A stretch of DNA of 64,000 nucleotides. It comes from Enterococcus_D entomosocium (lineage in GTDB: Bacteria > Bacillota > Bacilli > Lactobacillales > Enterococcaceae). The position numbers were made by a program, and so were the translations under genes. The stretch lies in NCBI RefSeq assembly GCF_030441895.1, contig NZ_JARJAS010000008.1; one strand, given 5' to 3'. The notes under the pieces are model-generated. The model saw only the letters and a list, made by a program, of their open reading frames with translations, ran no database searches and had not been told where the DNA came from. Numbering within the stretch: position 1 is the stretch's first letter; each line of letters starts with the position of its first letter. Below are positions 15,475 to 23,882 of this stretch, one piece after another.

Positions 15475-15541
15475 GGTAAGAAGAGGCTGAAGGAACCGAG
15501 ACTGCCGATGGGCAGAATCGGGTAAGAAAAGGATGAGAATC

Positions 15542-15976
15542 ATGCGAAAAGTCCCGCCTATTTTAAAACCAATTGCACTTTTAACGATATCAACGATCAT
15601 TGCCACTGCCACCGGCGTGGTGAATTCAGGCAGTTACCGCCAACCAAGTCGTGCGACGGAAACGACAGAAACGACCGAACAAGCACCAAGTGAAAGCACA
15701 CCGTCTTCGATAACGGAAGACAGTCAAAATCAAACACCTGCTAGCACGGACTCACAACCGACGAACGATGACCAGCAGACCACACCGTCATCCAGCAGTG
15801 AAGTAGTAACACCAGAAACGACCCCGTCTTCTTCGGTGCCGACAGAAACGACACCATCAAGCGATGAGAGTGTTTCACCGGCGACACCGGAAAACAATCA
15901 AGAAACGCCTTCTTCAAGTGAAGAAACCACGCCAGATCCACAAGGGATCATGGATGAGAATCAAGGAAATGAGTAG
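15542..15976 (+). CDS. Exported Ser/Thr/Pro-rich low-complexity protein
   Basis: A 144-residue protein with one hydrophobic N-terminal segment (about residues 8-27) followed by about 110 residues of Ser, Thr, Pro and Glu repeats (TTPSSS, TPSSSE and variants). It looks like a membrane-tethered extracellular stalk; it has no lipobox Cys and no LPXTG motif. The start at 15542 has AAAAGGA 8 nt upstream; the in-frame ATG at 15533 overlaps that site. It lies 8 nt ahead of a membrane protein gene, so the two probably act together. Function unknown. Confidence 0.75.
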   Translation: MRKVPPILKPIALLTISTIIATATGVVNSGSYRQPSRATETTETTEQAPSESTPSSITEDSQNQTPASTDSQPTNDDQQTTPSSSSEVVTPETTPSSSVPTETTPSSDESVSPATPENNQETPSSSEETTPDPQGIMDENQGNE

Positions 15977-15984
15977 GTGAGAAA

Positions 15985-16740
15985 ATGACGCTTATTTTAG
16001 ATTTAATCAACGGCATCCACAAATTTTTGGGCTATCTTGACATCAGTCCCAAATACTTGAATCGCGCCTATACCATCCTCAGTATCATTCCAACGGCGTA
16101 TATTTTGCGGATCGTCTATGGAATGTTTGCGAACCAAAACTATTTTCAAGCGATCCTTTATACGATCGGCTTTTTGGTCTTAGTCTATTTTTGGGTACTG
16201 AATATCTTCTATTATTTCTTGAATAAAAATATGAAGTTCGATGTCACTCAGACCTTTGTCAAAGTCTTGCCGGATGAAGTCTTCAATATTGAAGGGGAAA
16301 CTATCAGCACCACCGACATTGATCGTTTGACGACTGAAAAAGCGGTGATCGATTTTGAAGAAGACTATCAGCTGGTATTGGCGAATCATTTGCAGACCTT
16401 GATCGCTCAAGAAGAATTGGCGATCAAACCGTCATCCAACGGCTTTACGATCCCGAAAAATACCTTGTACCCTTACTATTTTGTCAAACAGCAAGGGAAA
16501 AACGAGTACGTATTGCAGATCGGGACCAGCTACACGGAGATGACGAAAGTCGGCACGATTCAATGGACCGGCAAGCAACCTTTAGAGCCAGTGGGCTTAT
16601 TTATCACTGGCGGTGATTTTGTCAAAAATGATGTCAAATACCATGAACCCTACAGTTTGAAATTGTACGTCAAAAAAGAGGTCTCCGAAGAAGAACCACA
16701 GACCTCAAGACAGGCATATCGACGACAAGCACGCAAATAA
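15985..16740 (+). CDS. Membrane protein of unknown function
   Basis: A 251-residue protein with two to three membrane helices in the first 85 residues (about 25-45, 50-85) and a soluble domain of about 160 residues ending in a basic tail. It recalls a Lactobacillales membrane family that I know as DUF6681, but I cannot confirm this. It begins 8 nt after the Ser/Thr-rich exported protein and shares its promoter at 15446. Confidence 0.8.
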   Translation: MTLILDLINGIHKFLGYLDISPKYLNRAYTILSIIPTAYILRIVYGMFANQNYFQAILYTIGFLVLVYFWVLNIFYYFLNKNMKFDVTQTFVKVLPDEVFNIEGETISTTDIDRLTTEKAVIDFEEDYQLVLANHLQTLIAQEELAIKPSSNGFTIPKNTLYPYYFVKQQGKNEYVLQIGTSYTEMTKVGTIQWTGKQPLEPVGLFITGGDFVKNDVKYHEPYSLKLYVKKEVSEEEPQTSRQAYRRQARK

Positions 16741-16741
16741 G

Positions 16742-16786
16742 AAAAGGCAGTTCCCCCAGAGCGTTCTCTGAAGGGACTGCCTTTTT
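16742..16786. terminator. Bidirectional terminator
   Basis: AAGGCAGT...ACTGCCTT outer stem with a CAGAG/CTCTG inner stem, A-rich on the left and T-rich on the right. It serves the converging genes at 15985 and 16797. Confidence 0.9.
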
Positions 16787-16796
16787 GGTATCTCGG

Positions 16797-17204
16797 TTAT
16801 TCGATCGGAATGTTTTTTGCAGGTGCGTCTTTGTAGCTAGCTTTCGGTAAAGTCAGGGTCAAAACGCCGTCTTCAAACACTGCTTTGATGGACTCGTCAT
16901 CAATGTCTGTGATGGTGAAGGTCCGTTGATAGGCACTGCTGGAGCGTTCTTTGCGCAAATAATGTCCGAAATCATCCTCGGTTTCAGTGGTCTCCGTTTG
17001 AGCCGCTGAAATCGTCAAGGTATTGTTGACGTAACTGACGCGGATGTTTTCTTTCTTGATGCCGGGTAAATCTGCTTGAACGAGATACTTGTCTTCGTAT
17101 TCTTTAATGTCCGTGTTCATTTGTCGTTCTTGCCAAAAACTGTTCATTAATTTGCCTAATAGTTCTTCGCCGCCTGCTAAATCTCTTGGAATCAAATTTG
17201 CCAT
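16797..17204 (-). CDS. Small heat shock protein Hsp20
   Basis: An ATP-independent holdase chaperone, 135 residues. The alpha-crystallin domain spans about 35-130 with DLPGIKKENIRVSY and the family hallmark FEDGVLTLTLPK; the C-terminal tail carries an I-x-I-like motif (NIPIE). The start is the ATG at 17204, behind a G6 tract; the longer reading frame begins inside the promoter region. It is monocistronic. A near-perfect palindrome embraces the -10 of its promoter; neither CtsR nor CIRCE boxes are visible. Confidence 0.93.
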   Translation of the reverse strand: MANLIPRDLAGGEELLGKLMNSFWQERQMNTDIKEYEDKYLVQADLPGIKKENIRVSYVNNTLTISAAQTETTETEDDFGHYLRKERSSSAYQRTFTITDIDDESIKAVFEDGVLTLTLPKASYKDAPAKNIPIE

Positions 17205-17236
17205 GTGGTTCCCCCCGCTTTCTTTTATCCATTGAG

Positions 17237-17276
17237 TTGGTACCTCTATTTTACGAGGAACCAAGCCAAAGGGCAA
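17237..17276 (-). promoter_or_regulatory. hsp20 promoter with palindromic operator
   Basis: On the minus strand TTGCCC (17276-17271), 17 bp, TAAAAT (17253-17248). The -10 lies in the 8-bp centre of an inverted repeat TTGGTACCTC/GAGGAACCAA (17237-17246 and 17255-17264, one mismatch in 10), so a bound protein would block the promoter. Confidence 0.65.
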
Positions 17277-17333
17277 CCAAAATGGCAACAATCATAAAAA
17301 CAAGAGAAATCACTCAACTATCTTATAAGAATC

Positions 17334-17342
17334 TGCTATGAT
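17334..17342 (+). promoter_or_regulatory. Extended -10 promoter of ispE
   Basis: TGC-TATGAT, 32 bp upstream of the ispE start; no good -35. Confidence 0.55.
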
Positions 17343-17373
17343 AGAACTAAATAACTATCAGATGATTGGATGA

Positions 17374-18231
17374 ATGAAGATGGAGATTATTGAAAAAGCG
17401 CCAGCTAAGATCAACCTCGGTCTCGATGTGTTAGAGAAAAGAACAGACGGCTACCATGAGTTGGAAATGGTGATGTCTAGTGTTGATCTAGCCGACCGTC
17501 TGATAATGGAAGAGATAGCAGAAGATAAGATCATTGTAGAAACCAACAAAGCTTTTTTACCAATTGATAAACGCAATAATGTCTATCAGGCCGCCAGTAT
17601 TTTAAAAAAACGCTATAGTATCAAAAAAGGCATCCGCATTCGCATCACCAAGAATATCCCGGTGGCAGCTGGGTTAGGGGGTGGCAGTACGGATTGTGCG
17701 GCAGCGTTGCGGGGGATGGTTCGCCTTTGGGACTTGGATCTTTCCATGGCAGAGCTGATCGATATTGGTATGGAAGTTGGTACTGATGTTCCCTATTGTC
17801 TGTATGGGACCACTGCTCATATTGCAGGAAAAGGGGAGCTGGTGACGCCGCTGCGGCCGATGCCGCAATGTTGGGTCATCTTAGTCAAACCTCGTCTGAG
17901 TGTTTCAACGGGGAAAATCTTTCAAGAAGTCGAGCTAGACCAACTGCACCATCCAGATATCGCAGCATTGTCTGCCGCCGTCTTAGCCGAAGACTACTCG
18001 GCTATGATCGCTGCCATGGGCAATAGCCTAGAAGCCATCACGATCCCGAAGTATCCGATCGTCCAACAGATCAAAGATCGCATGATGAAATATGGTGCCG
18101 ATGTTGCCTTGATGACCGGCAGCGGACCGACTGTTTTTGCTCTTTGTCAAAAATATTCACGGGCACAGCGGGTCTACAATGCCTTAAAAGGGTTCTGCGA
18201 CGAGGTTTATCTTGTACGTACATTGAAATGA
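17374..18231 (+). CDS. ispE: 4-diphosphocytidyl-2-C-methyl-D-erythritol kinase
   Basis: It carries out the ATP-dependent phosphorylation step of the MEP isoprenoid pathway. The protein is a 285-residue GHMP kinase: N-terminal KAPAKINLGLDV, glycine-rich ATP loop PVAAGLGGGSTDCAAAL and C-terminal LMTGSGPTVFAL. The start is ATG 17374 or 17380; the ribosome-binding site is weak. Enterococci mainly use the mevalonate pathway, so an IspE-like protein may be a remnant or have another role; I cannot see whether other MEP genes exist elsewhere. Confidence 0.93.
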   Translation: MKMEIIEKAPAKINLGLDVLEKRTDGYHELEMVMSSVDLADRLIMEEIAEDKIIVETNKAFLPIDKRNNVYQAASILKKRYSIKKGIRIRITKNIPVAAGLGGGSTDCAAALRGMVRLWDLDLSMAELIDIGMEVGTDVPYCLYGTTAHIAGKGELVTPLRPMPQCWVILVKPRLSVSTGKIFQEVELDQLHHPDIAALSAAVLAEDYSAMIAAMGNSLEAITIPKYPIVQQIKDRMMKYGADVALMTGSGPTVFALCQKYSRAQRVYNALKGFCDEVYLVRTLK

Positions 18232-18242
18232 ATGAGTCAAGG

Positions 18243-18271
18243 ACACAGGCTGGATTCGCCTGTGTTTTTTT
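18243..18271 (+). terminator. Terminator after ispE
   Basis: Stem ACACAGGC/GCCTGTGT, 7-nt loop, T run. Confidence 0.92.
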
Positions 18272-18352
18272 GCATTCCTTCTATAAAATCCAGTTCAATA
18301 GTAAAGAATAAGGCAGCTGAGGTAGGGAGGAAGCATCTAGAAGCTGCCCTAC

Positions 18353-18383
18353 ACAAAAGTCCCCGACGAAAAAAAGACGTCGG
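18353..18383 (-). terminator. Terminator of the small minus-strand gene
   Basis: GTCCCCGACG stem with CGTCGGGG and an A-rich loop; read leftward it is followed by four T. Confidence 0.75.
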
Positions 18384-18410
18384 GGTCTGATTCTTTACCT
18401 AAAGCAAAGG

Positions 18411-18590
18411 CTATTCTTTTTGGTGCTGCTTCTTTGCGGATTTTTTCTTTTTGTCTTCTTCATACAATGGTTTGTCGATCGTTTTGCGGATTTCTTCGGT
18501 TTGCTGCGATGCAGGATCTTCTGGTAAATCGATTCGATTCAGCAGTTCGCTGTTGTTTACAGTTGGCGGCACAGTTACAAATTCGTTCAT
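18411..18590 (-). CDS. Small charged protein of unknown function
   Basis: A 59-residue hydrophilic protein with an acidic middle and a very basic Lys-rich C terminus (EEDKKKKSAKKQHQKE). The ATG at 18590 lies 8 nt behind GGAGG; an upstream in-frame ATG overlaps that ribosome-binding site. Its own terminator follows. Nothing in it points to a function; it may bind RNA or nucleic acid through the basic tail. Confidence 0.65.
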   Translation of the reverse strand: MNEFVTVPPTVNNSELLNRIDLPEDPASQQTEEIRKTIDKPLYEEDKKKKSAKKQHQKE

Positions 18591-18768
18591 CTTCGTTTCC
18601 TCCAAGTGCTTTTAGCTTATTATCCTACTTACTCTCTAATTTTTCAATTTATCACAAAGGAATCGCATGGCCAACGGTGTAAAATAAGACGATGTTCCCG
18701 AGAGAAGAATCCGCTTCAAATGAACGTTTTCTCCTATGTTTTCCGATTTATCTCGAAATAAAAGTTTT

Positions 18769-18821
18769 AAATCGTAAAACGTACGATTTGTCTTGACGAA
18801 CCGGAAATCATTTGATAGAGT
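18769..18821 (+). promoter_or_regulatory. Zur-like box and promoter of the zinc importer operon
   Basis: Inverted repeat AAATCGT-N7-ACGATTT (18769-18789) matches both arms of the Bacillus Zur box. It is followed by TTGACG (18793-18798), 17 bp and TAGAGT with an upstream TGA (18813-18821). A further repeat, AAAACGGA-N5-TCCGTTTT (18835-18855), lies in the leader. Confidence 0.75.
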
Positions 18822-18896
18822 AACTTTTGCTAACAAAACGGAGTTGTTCCGTTTTAAAATAAAAAGATGAGCCAGCAAATGGAAGGGGAAATCCCG

Positions 18897-19844
18897 ATGA
18901 AAAAAATCTTACTTACTACAGCACTCCTTTTAGGGGGCGTGCTTCTTGGCGCTTGTGGGCAGCAAGAAGCGACAAGTCAATCGAGTGACGCAGAAAAGCT
19001 GTCGATCGTCACGACCTTTTACCCAATGTACGAATTTACGAAAGAAGTCGCAGGTGAGGCAGCGGATGTCTCCTTGCTGATCCCTGCAGGAACAGAACCT
19101 CATGACTATGAGCCAAGTGCCAAAGATATGACCAAAATTATGGATGCAGATGCCTTTGTCTACAATAGTCCTGAGCTAGAAACTTGGGTTGCTAGTTTGA
19201 CGGATTCCGTCGATCCTGAGCAAACAGCAGTGATTGAAGCGGCCAAAAACATTCAGTTGGTGGAAGGCACAGAGGAAGAGCATGGTCACGAGGACGAAGA
19301 CAGCCATGAAGGCCATGATCATACGTATGACCCTCATGTTTGGACTGACCCAGTCTTAGCGATCCAAGAAGTAGAAACGATCCGCGATGACCTGATTGCG
19401 AAGTTTCCTGAGCAAAAGGCAACCTTTACGGAAAATGCGGCTGCCTATATCGAAAAGCTTTCTGCTTTAGATGAAGCCTACCAAGCGGCATTAAAGGATG
19501 CGACCCAACGAACCTTCGTTACGCAGCACGCAGCCTTTGGCTATTTGGCACGGCAGTATGATTTAGTCGAAGAATCGATTTCGGGCATTTCACCCGATCA
19601 AGAACCAACGCCAAGTCGGTTGGCTGAGCTGAAAGAATATGTGGAAGAAAAACAAGTCAAAGTTATCTATTTTGAAGAAAATGCCTCATCGAAGGTGGCT
19701 GAGACCTTAGCCTCTGAAACGGGCGTGGAGTTAGCGGTCTTGAATCCATTAGAAAGCTTGACGCAAGAGCAGATGGATAACGGCGAAACATACCTGTCTG
19801 TAATGGAAGACAATTTGGCAGCATTACAAAAAAGTATTCACTAA
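18897..19844 (+). CDS. adcA: Zinc-binding lipoprotein of an ABC importer
   Basis: Cluster A-I substrate-binding protein that captures Zn2+ at the cell surface. 315 residues: signal peptide with lipobox LLGAC, then two lobes joined by a backbone helix. The metal ligands are His in AGTEPHDYEP, HVWTDP and QHAAFGYLA, plus Glu/Asp near the C terminus. A His/Asp/Glu-rich loop (EEEHGHEDEDSHEGHDH) just before HVWTDP is typical of zinc rather than manganese proteins. The start at 18897 follows AAGGGGA; 18867 would add residues ahead of the signal peptide. It heads adcA-adcC-adcB behind a Zur-like box. Confidence 0.95.
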   Translation: MKKILLTTALLLGGVLLGACGQQEATSQSSDAEKLSIVTTFYPMYEFTKEVAGEAADVSLLIPAGTEPHDYEPSAKDMTKIMDADAFVYNSPELETWVASLTDSVDPEQTAVIEAAKNIQLVEGTEEEHGHEDEDSHEGHDHTYDPHVWTDPVLAIQEVETIRDDLIAKFPEQKATFTENAAAYIEKLSALDEAYQAALKDATQRTFVTQHAAFGYLARQYDLVEESISGISPDQEPTPSRLAELKEYVEEKQVKVIYFEENASSKVAETLASETGVELAVLNPLESLTQEQMDNGETYLSVMEDNLAALQKSIH

Positions 19845-19856
19845 GGAGGCGCCTGC

Positions 19857-20537
19857 GTGCGTTATATCGATGTAAAAGATTTGACCTTTTATTATGATGA
19901 TGAGCCCGTCTTGGAAGACATTTCTTACTTTGTTGAAGACGGCGAATTCGTGATTTTGACCGGCGAAAATGGGGCGGCAAAATCTACTTTGATCAAAGCA
20001 ACCCTTGGTTTGTTGAAACCTTCTAAAGGTGCAGTCACCTTGGCGACCAAGAATGCAGCTGGTGAAAAATTAAGCATCGGCTACATTCCTCAGCAGATTG
20101 CTTCCTTTAACGTCGGGTTCCCCAGCACCGTTTTGGAATTGGTCCAATCAGGCCGCTACCCAAGAGATCGTTGGTTCAAGCGACTGACGAAACGAGACCA
20201 TGAACATGTCCGCCGTGCATTAGATGCCGTCGGGATGTGGGACGTGCGTCATAAACGGATCGGTGAGTTGTCCGGTGGCCAAAAACAGCGGATCAGCTTG
20301 GCACGGGTCTTTGCCACGGATCCTGATTTATTTATTTTAGATGAACCGACTACGGGGATGGATGAACAATCCCGCAATCTGTTTTATGAACTGCTGCGGC
20401 ACAATGCTCATGACCACGGCAAGTCGATTTTGATGATCACTCATGATCACGAAGATATCAAAGAATATGCGGACCGTCAGATCCGTTTAGTGCGGAAGGA
20501 GGATTCACCATGGCGCTGCTTTCATATGAATTCATGA
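19857..20537 (+). CDS. adcC: Zinc ABC importer, ATPase
   Basis: Nucleotide-binding subunit of the zinc importer, 226 residues. Walker A is GENGAAKST, with Ala where most ATPases have Gly; this variant is usual in AdcC proteins. Signature LSGGQKQR, Walker B LFILDEP and the switch His in ITHDHED are present. GTG start at 19857 behind AAGGAGG. Its last 28 bp overlap the permease gene, so the two are translationally coupled. Confidence 0.95.
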   Translation: MRYIDVKDLTFYYDDEPVLEDISYFVEDGEFVILTGENGAAKSTLIKATLGLLKPSKGAVTLATKNAAGEKLSIGYIPQQIASFNVGFPSTVLELVQSGRYPRDRWFKRLTKRDHEHVRRALDAVGMWDVRHKRIGELSGGQKQRISLARVFATDPDLFILDEPTTGMDEQSRNLFYELLRHNAHDHGKSILMITHDHEDIKEYADRQIRLVRKEDSPWRCFHMNS

Positions 20538-21340
20538 GAAGAGCTTTTCTTGCGGCGATTTTTATTGCTGGTATCGCACCAATGCTAGGGGTCTTTCTTG
20601 TGATTCGACGACAGTCATTGATGGCTGATACGCTGTCCCATGTCTCTTTAGCAGGGGTGGCACTAGGCTTCTTTCTAAATCTAAATCCGAGTTTGACGAC
20701 GCTATTGATCGTAGTCATTGCCGCAATCATTTTGGAATACTTGCGAACACTGTACCGCAGTTATTCAGAGATTTCGATCGCCATTTTGATGTCCGGCGGT
20801 TTAGCGTTAGCCCTCGTCTTGATGAACCTTAGCGGTGGAAACTCCGCAACGAGTATCCAATCGTATTTGTTTGGGTCGATCGTTACGATCACACAAGAGC
20901 AAGTTTGGATCTTAGGCTTTTTGTTTTTAGTCGTTTTTGCTTTATTTTTCTTATTCAAACGGCCCATGTACATTTTGACCTTTGATGAAGATACCGCTCA
21001 TGTCGATGGCTTGCCTGTGCGAGTGATGTCGATGCTCTTTAATGTCTTGACGGGGGTGGCAATCGCCATGATGATCCCGATTGCGGGTGCATTGCTGATC
21101 TCTGCGATCATGGTTTTACCAGCTGCCATCAGTATGCGTTTAGGCAAAAGCTTCAACGCGGTGATTTTGATCAGTGTCGTGATCGGCATGATTGGGATGA
21201 TGTCTGGTTTGACCAGTTCCTTTTATTTGGACACACCACCGGGAGCGACGATTACGCTGGTTTTTATCGCTCTTTTCTTAGTAATCAATTTGATCAAACG
21301 CATCGTGATCCTCGTGCAACGAAAACAACGCCTCAAATAA
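20510..21340 (+). CDS. adcB: Zinc ABC importer, permease
   Basis: Membrane subunit of the ABC-3 family, 276 residues with about eight or nine hydrophobic helices. The conserved coupling region reads GLPVRVMSMLFNVLTGVAIAMM. AAGGAGGATTCACC precedes the ATG, inside adcC. Last gene of the operon. Confidence 0.94.
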   Translation: MALLSYEFMRRAFLAAIFIAGIAPMLGVFLVIRRQSLMADTLSHVSLAGVALGFFLNLNPSLTTLLIVVIAAIILEYLRTLYRSYSEISIAILMSGGLALALVLMNLSGGNSATSIQSYLFGSIVTITQEQVWILGFLFLVVFALFFLFKRPMYILTFDEDTAHVDGLPVRVMSMLFNVLTGVAIAMMIPIAGALLISAIMVLPAAISMRLGKSFNAVILISVVIGMIGMMSGLTSSFYLDTPPGATITLVFIALFLVINLIKRIVILVQRKQRLK

Positions 21341-21352
21341 AGGGCTTTATGA

Positions 21353-21385
21353 AAAAGAAACGAAGAATTTTCGTTTCTTTTTTTT
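21353..21385 (+). terminator. Terminator after adcB
   Basis: Stem AAAGAAACGAA/TTCGTTTCTTT with a short loop and T run. Confidence 0.9.
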
Positions 21386-21400
21386 AAACTCTAATCAAAA

Positions 21401-21461
21401 CCGAACGATATAAGCAATATTTCAGATAATGCTCGCATTTATCCCGAAAAAGCCTTATAAT
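21401..21461 (+). promoter_or_regulatory. PurBox pair and promoter of purR
   Basis: CCGAACGAT (21401-21409) is a full PurBox preceded by AAAA. On the other strand a degenerate box (AATGCTCGC, 21428-21436) lies 18 bp away, close to the usual 16-17 bp spacing. TATAAT at 21456-21461 is the -10. This indicates autoregulation. Confidence 0.65.
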
Positions 21462-21491
21462 AAGGCGAATAAACTAAAGGAGTTGTCCGGT

Positions 21492-22316
21492 GTGAAAATA
21501 CGTCGAAGTGAACGACTGATCGATATGACACATTACTTGTTGAATCATCCCCATGAATTGATTTCATTGTCCTTCTTTTCTAAACGATATGCCTCTGCAA
21601 AATCATCGATTAGCGAAGATTTATCTATTATCAAAAAGACCTTTAAAGAACGAGGAACAGGCATTCTTGATACCGTGCCAGGCGCTGCTGGCGGTGTTTT
21701 TTTTGTGCCTGAAATTTCTGAAGAAGAAGCATATGCGTACGTTGAAGGGCTGGCAAAACGCTTGTCTGAGCAAGACCGTTTGTTGCCTGGCGGCTATGTC
21801 TATCTATCTGACTTATTGGGCGAACCGGAATTGCTGCGCCAAGTCGGCCGCATCATCGCTTCCAAATATTTAGGCGAACAAATCGATGCGGTGATGACCG
21901 TTGCTACTAAAGGAGTTCCGATCGCTCAAGCAGTCTCTTACTACTTGAATGTTCCCTTCGTGATCGTGCGTCGTGATTCCAAGATCACTGAAGGCTCGAC
22001 CGTGAGTGTCAATTATGTCTCTGGTTCTTCAGAGCGGATCGAAAAAATGGAATTATCCAAACGCAGCTTAAAGCGCGGCTCTAGAGTATTGGTGGTCGAT
22101 GACTTTATGAAAGGCGGCGGCACGGTCAATGGAATGAAGAGCTTGATTGAAGAATTTGAGGCCGAATTAGTCGGTATTACGGTTTTTGCCGAAACGAAAT
22201 TCAAAGGCAAGCGGGCCATCAGCGATTACAGCTCTCTGCTGTATGTTGAAGATGTCGATACCCAGACCAAAACGATCTCGGTAGTACCGGGAAATTATTT
22301 TGAGAAAAAAGCCTGA
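21492..22316 (+). CDS. purR: Purine operon repressor PurR
   Basis: PRPP-sensing regulator of purine synthesis genes, 274 residues. The N-terminal winged helix (about 1-72) starts KIRRSERLIDMTHYLLNHP; the rest is a phosphoribosyltransferase-like domain with the PRPP loop VLVVDDFMKGGGT and the VPGAAGG and GSTVSVNYVSGSS stretches, all very close to Bacillus PurR. GTG at 21492 follows AAAGGAG; the frame is open further upstream (21429) but that start would lie ahead of the -10. Confidence 0.95.
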   Translation: MKIRRSERLIDMTHYLLNHPHELISLSFFSKRYASAKSSISEDLSIIKKTFKERGTGILDTVPGAAGGVFFVPEISEEEAYAYVEGLAKRLSEQDRLLPGGYVYLSDLLGEPELLRQVGRIIASKYLGEQIDAVMTVATKGVPIAQAVSYYLNVPFVIVRRDSKITEGSTVSVNYVSGSSERIEKMELSKRSLKRGSRVLVVDDFMKGGGTVNGMKSLIEEFEAELVGITVFAETKFKGKRAISDYSSLLYVEDVDTQTKTISVVPGNYFEKKA

Positions 22317-22330
22317 TTTTTGTGGCTCTT

Positions 22331-22381
22331 AGACTGGCGCAAGCAGCTGTTTTTCGAACGGCGGCTGCCAGTCTTTTTTTG
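22331..22381 (+). terminator. Terminator after purR
   Basis: AGACTGGC/GCCAGTCT outer stem with an inner GCAGCTG/CGGCTGC stem and T7. Confidence 0.9.
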
Positions 22382-22410
22382 ATTGGTCTAGGTGGGGATT
22401 CCTTAAATCG

Positions 22411-22439
22411 TTGAAATTTACAAGTACTTGGGCTAAACT
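22411..22439 (+). promoter_or_regulatory. Promoter of glmU
   Basis: TTGAAA-N17-TAAACT, 54 bp upstream of the glmU start. Confidence 0.6.
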
Positions 22440-22493
22440 GTTTATAGGAAATTCAATGAACAAAAATCGTTCAGATTGATAGGAGTGGAATAC

Positions 22494-23867
22494 GTGGACG
22501 CACGTTTTGCAATAATTTTAGCGGCTGGAAAAGGCACGCGCATGAAATCGAAGTTATATAAAGTGTTACATCCGGTTTGCGGTAAGCCAATGGTGGAGCA
22601 CATCATGAACCGAGTGGTGGAAACAAATCCTGAAGAGATCGTGACGATCGTTGGTCACGGGGCGGAAATGGTCAAGGAGCAACTGGGGGATCGCACCAAT
22701 TACGCCTTACAAGCCGAACAATTAGGTACCGGTCACGCTGTCGTTCAAGCCGAATCATTTTTAAAGGGCAAAAAAGGCACGACCTTAGTAATTAGTGGGG
22801 ATACGCCGTTATTGACGACGGAAACCTTGAATAACTTGTTCGATTACCATCAAGGGAAAAATGCATCGGCAACGATCTTGACGGCACAAGCGGCAGACCC
22901 AACGGGCTATGGCCGGATCGTACGGGATCATGTCGGCATCGTGGAAAAAATCGTCGAGCAAAAAGATGCGTCGACCGAAGAAGCACTGATCCAAGAAATC
23001 AATACAGGCACGTATTGCTTTGACAATGAATTGTTATTTGACGCCTTGGCAAAATTAGATACGGACAATGCTCAAGGGGAGTACTACTTGACTGATATTA
23101 TCGAGATCTTAAAGGAAGACGGCAAAATCATCGCTGCTTATCAAACCGAAGATTTCCATGAATCTTTAGGAGTCAACGACCGCATCGCCTTAGCCGAAGC
23201 CAATCGCTTGATGCGCCAGCGGATCAACCGTCAACACATGCAAAACGGCGTGACCTTGATCGACCCGGCGACGACTTATATCGACGAAGGCGTTGTGATT
23301 GGTTCAGATACCTTGATCGAAGCCGGTGTGATCATCAAAGGGCAGACGACGATCGGAGAAGACTGTGTCATTACGGCAGCTTCTGAAATTGAAGACAGCA
23401 AGATCGGCAACCAAGTGACGATCAAGGCATCGACGATCGAGGAGAGCATCATTCATGATGGCGCCGATGTCGGTCCCAATGCCCACCTTCGCCCCAATGC
23501 GGAAATTTTGGCCCATGCCCATATCGGTAACTTTGTGGAAATCAAAAATGCGACGATTGGTGAAGGCACCAAAGTCGGACACTTGTCCTATGTCGGTGAT
23601 GCAACCTTAGGCAAAAACATCAACGTCGGCTGCGGTGTAGTCTTTGTTAATTATGACGGCAAGAGCAAATTTAAAACGACTGTCGGGGACAATTGCTTTA
23701 TCGGCTCCGGGTCTAATCTGGTTGCACCCTTGACCATCGAAGAGGAAACGATGATCGCTGCTGGCTCAACGATCACCAAAGATGTTCCTAAACACAGTAT
23801 GGCGATTGCCCGCGCCCGTCAGGAAAATAAAGCGGATTACGCGAAAAAGTTACCTTATCTAAATTAG
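22494..23867 (+). CDS. glmU: Bifunctional GlcN-1-P acetyltransferase/GlcNAc-1-P uridyltransferase
   Basis: It makes UDP-GlcNAc, the precursor of peptidoglycan and wall polymers, in two steps. 457 residues: N-terminal pyrophosphorylase (about 1-230) with LAAGKGTRMKS and GTGHAV, then a left-handed beta-helix acetyltransferase (about 250-455) built of hexapeptide repeats with the NFVEIKNA and HLSYVGDA segments. The GTG at 22494 follows AGGAGTGG. It is followed by prs, the same order as in Bacillus. Confidence 0.96.
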   Translation: MDARFAIILAAGKGTRMKSKLYKVLHPVCGKPMVEHIMNRVVETNPEEIVTIVGHGAEMVKEQLGDRTNYALQAEQLGTGHAVVQAESFLKGKKGTTLVISGDTPLLTTETLNNLFDYHQGKNASATILTAQAADPTGYGRIVRDHVGIVEKIVEQKDASTEEALIQEINTGTYCFDNELLFDALAKLDTDNAQGEYYLTDIIEILKEDGKIIAAYQTEDFHESLGVNDRIALAEANRLMRQRINRQHMQNGVTLIDPATTYIDEGVVIGSDTLIEAGVIIKGQTTIGEDCVITAASEIEDSKIGNQVTIKASTIEESIIHDGADVGPNAHLRPNAEILAHAHIGNFVEIKNATIGEGTKVGHLSYVGDATLGKNINVGCGVVFVNYDGKSKFKTTVGDNCFIGSGSNLVAPLTIEEETMIAAGSTITKDVPKHSMAIARARQENKADYAKKLPYLN

Positions 23868-23882
23868 AAATAGCGAAATGAC

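Noticed and set aside
18867..18896. Longer N terminus of AdcA from ATG 18867
   Set aside because: It would put ten polar residues before the signal peptide; the ribosome-binding site favours 18897.
19966..19992. Possible defect in the AdcC Walker A (GENGAAKST, Ala for Gly)
   Set aside because: This variant is normal in AdcC-type ATPases and the other motifs are intact.
21429..21491. Longer N terminus of PurR from 21429
   Set aside because: The start would overlap the PurBox and precede the -10; GTG at 21492 has a good ribosome-binding site and agrees with Bacillus PurR.
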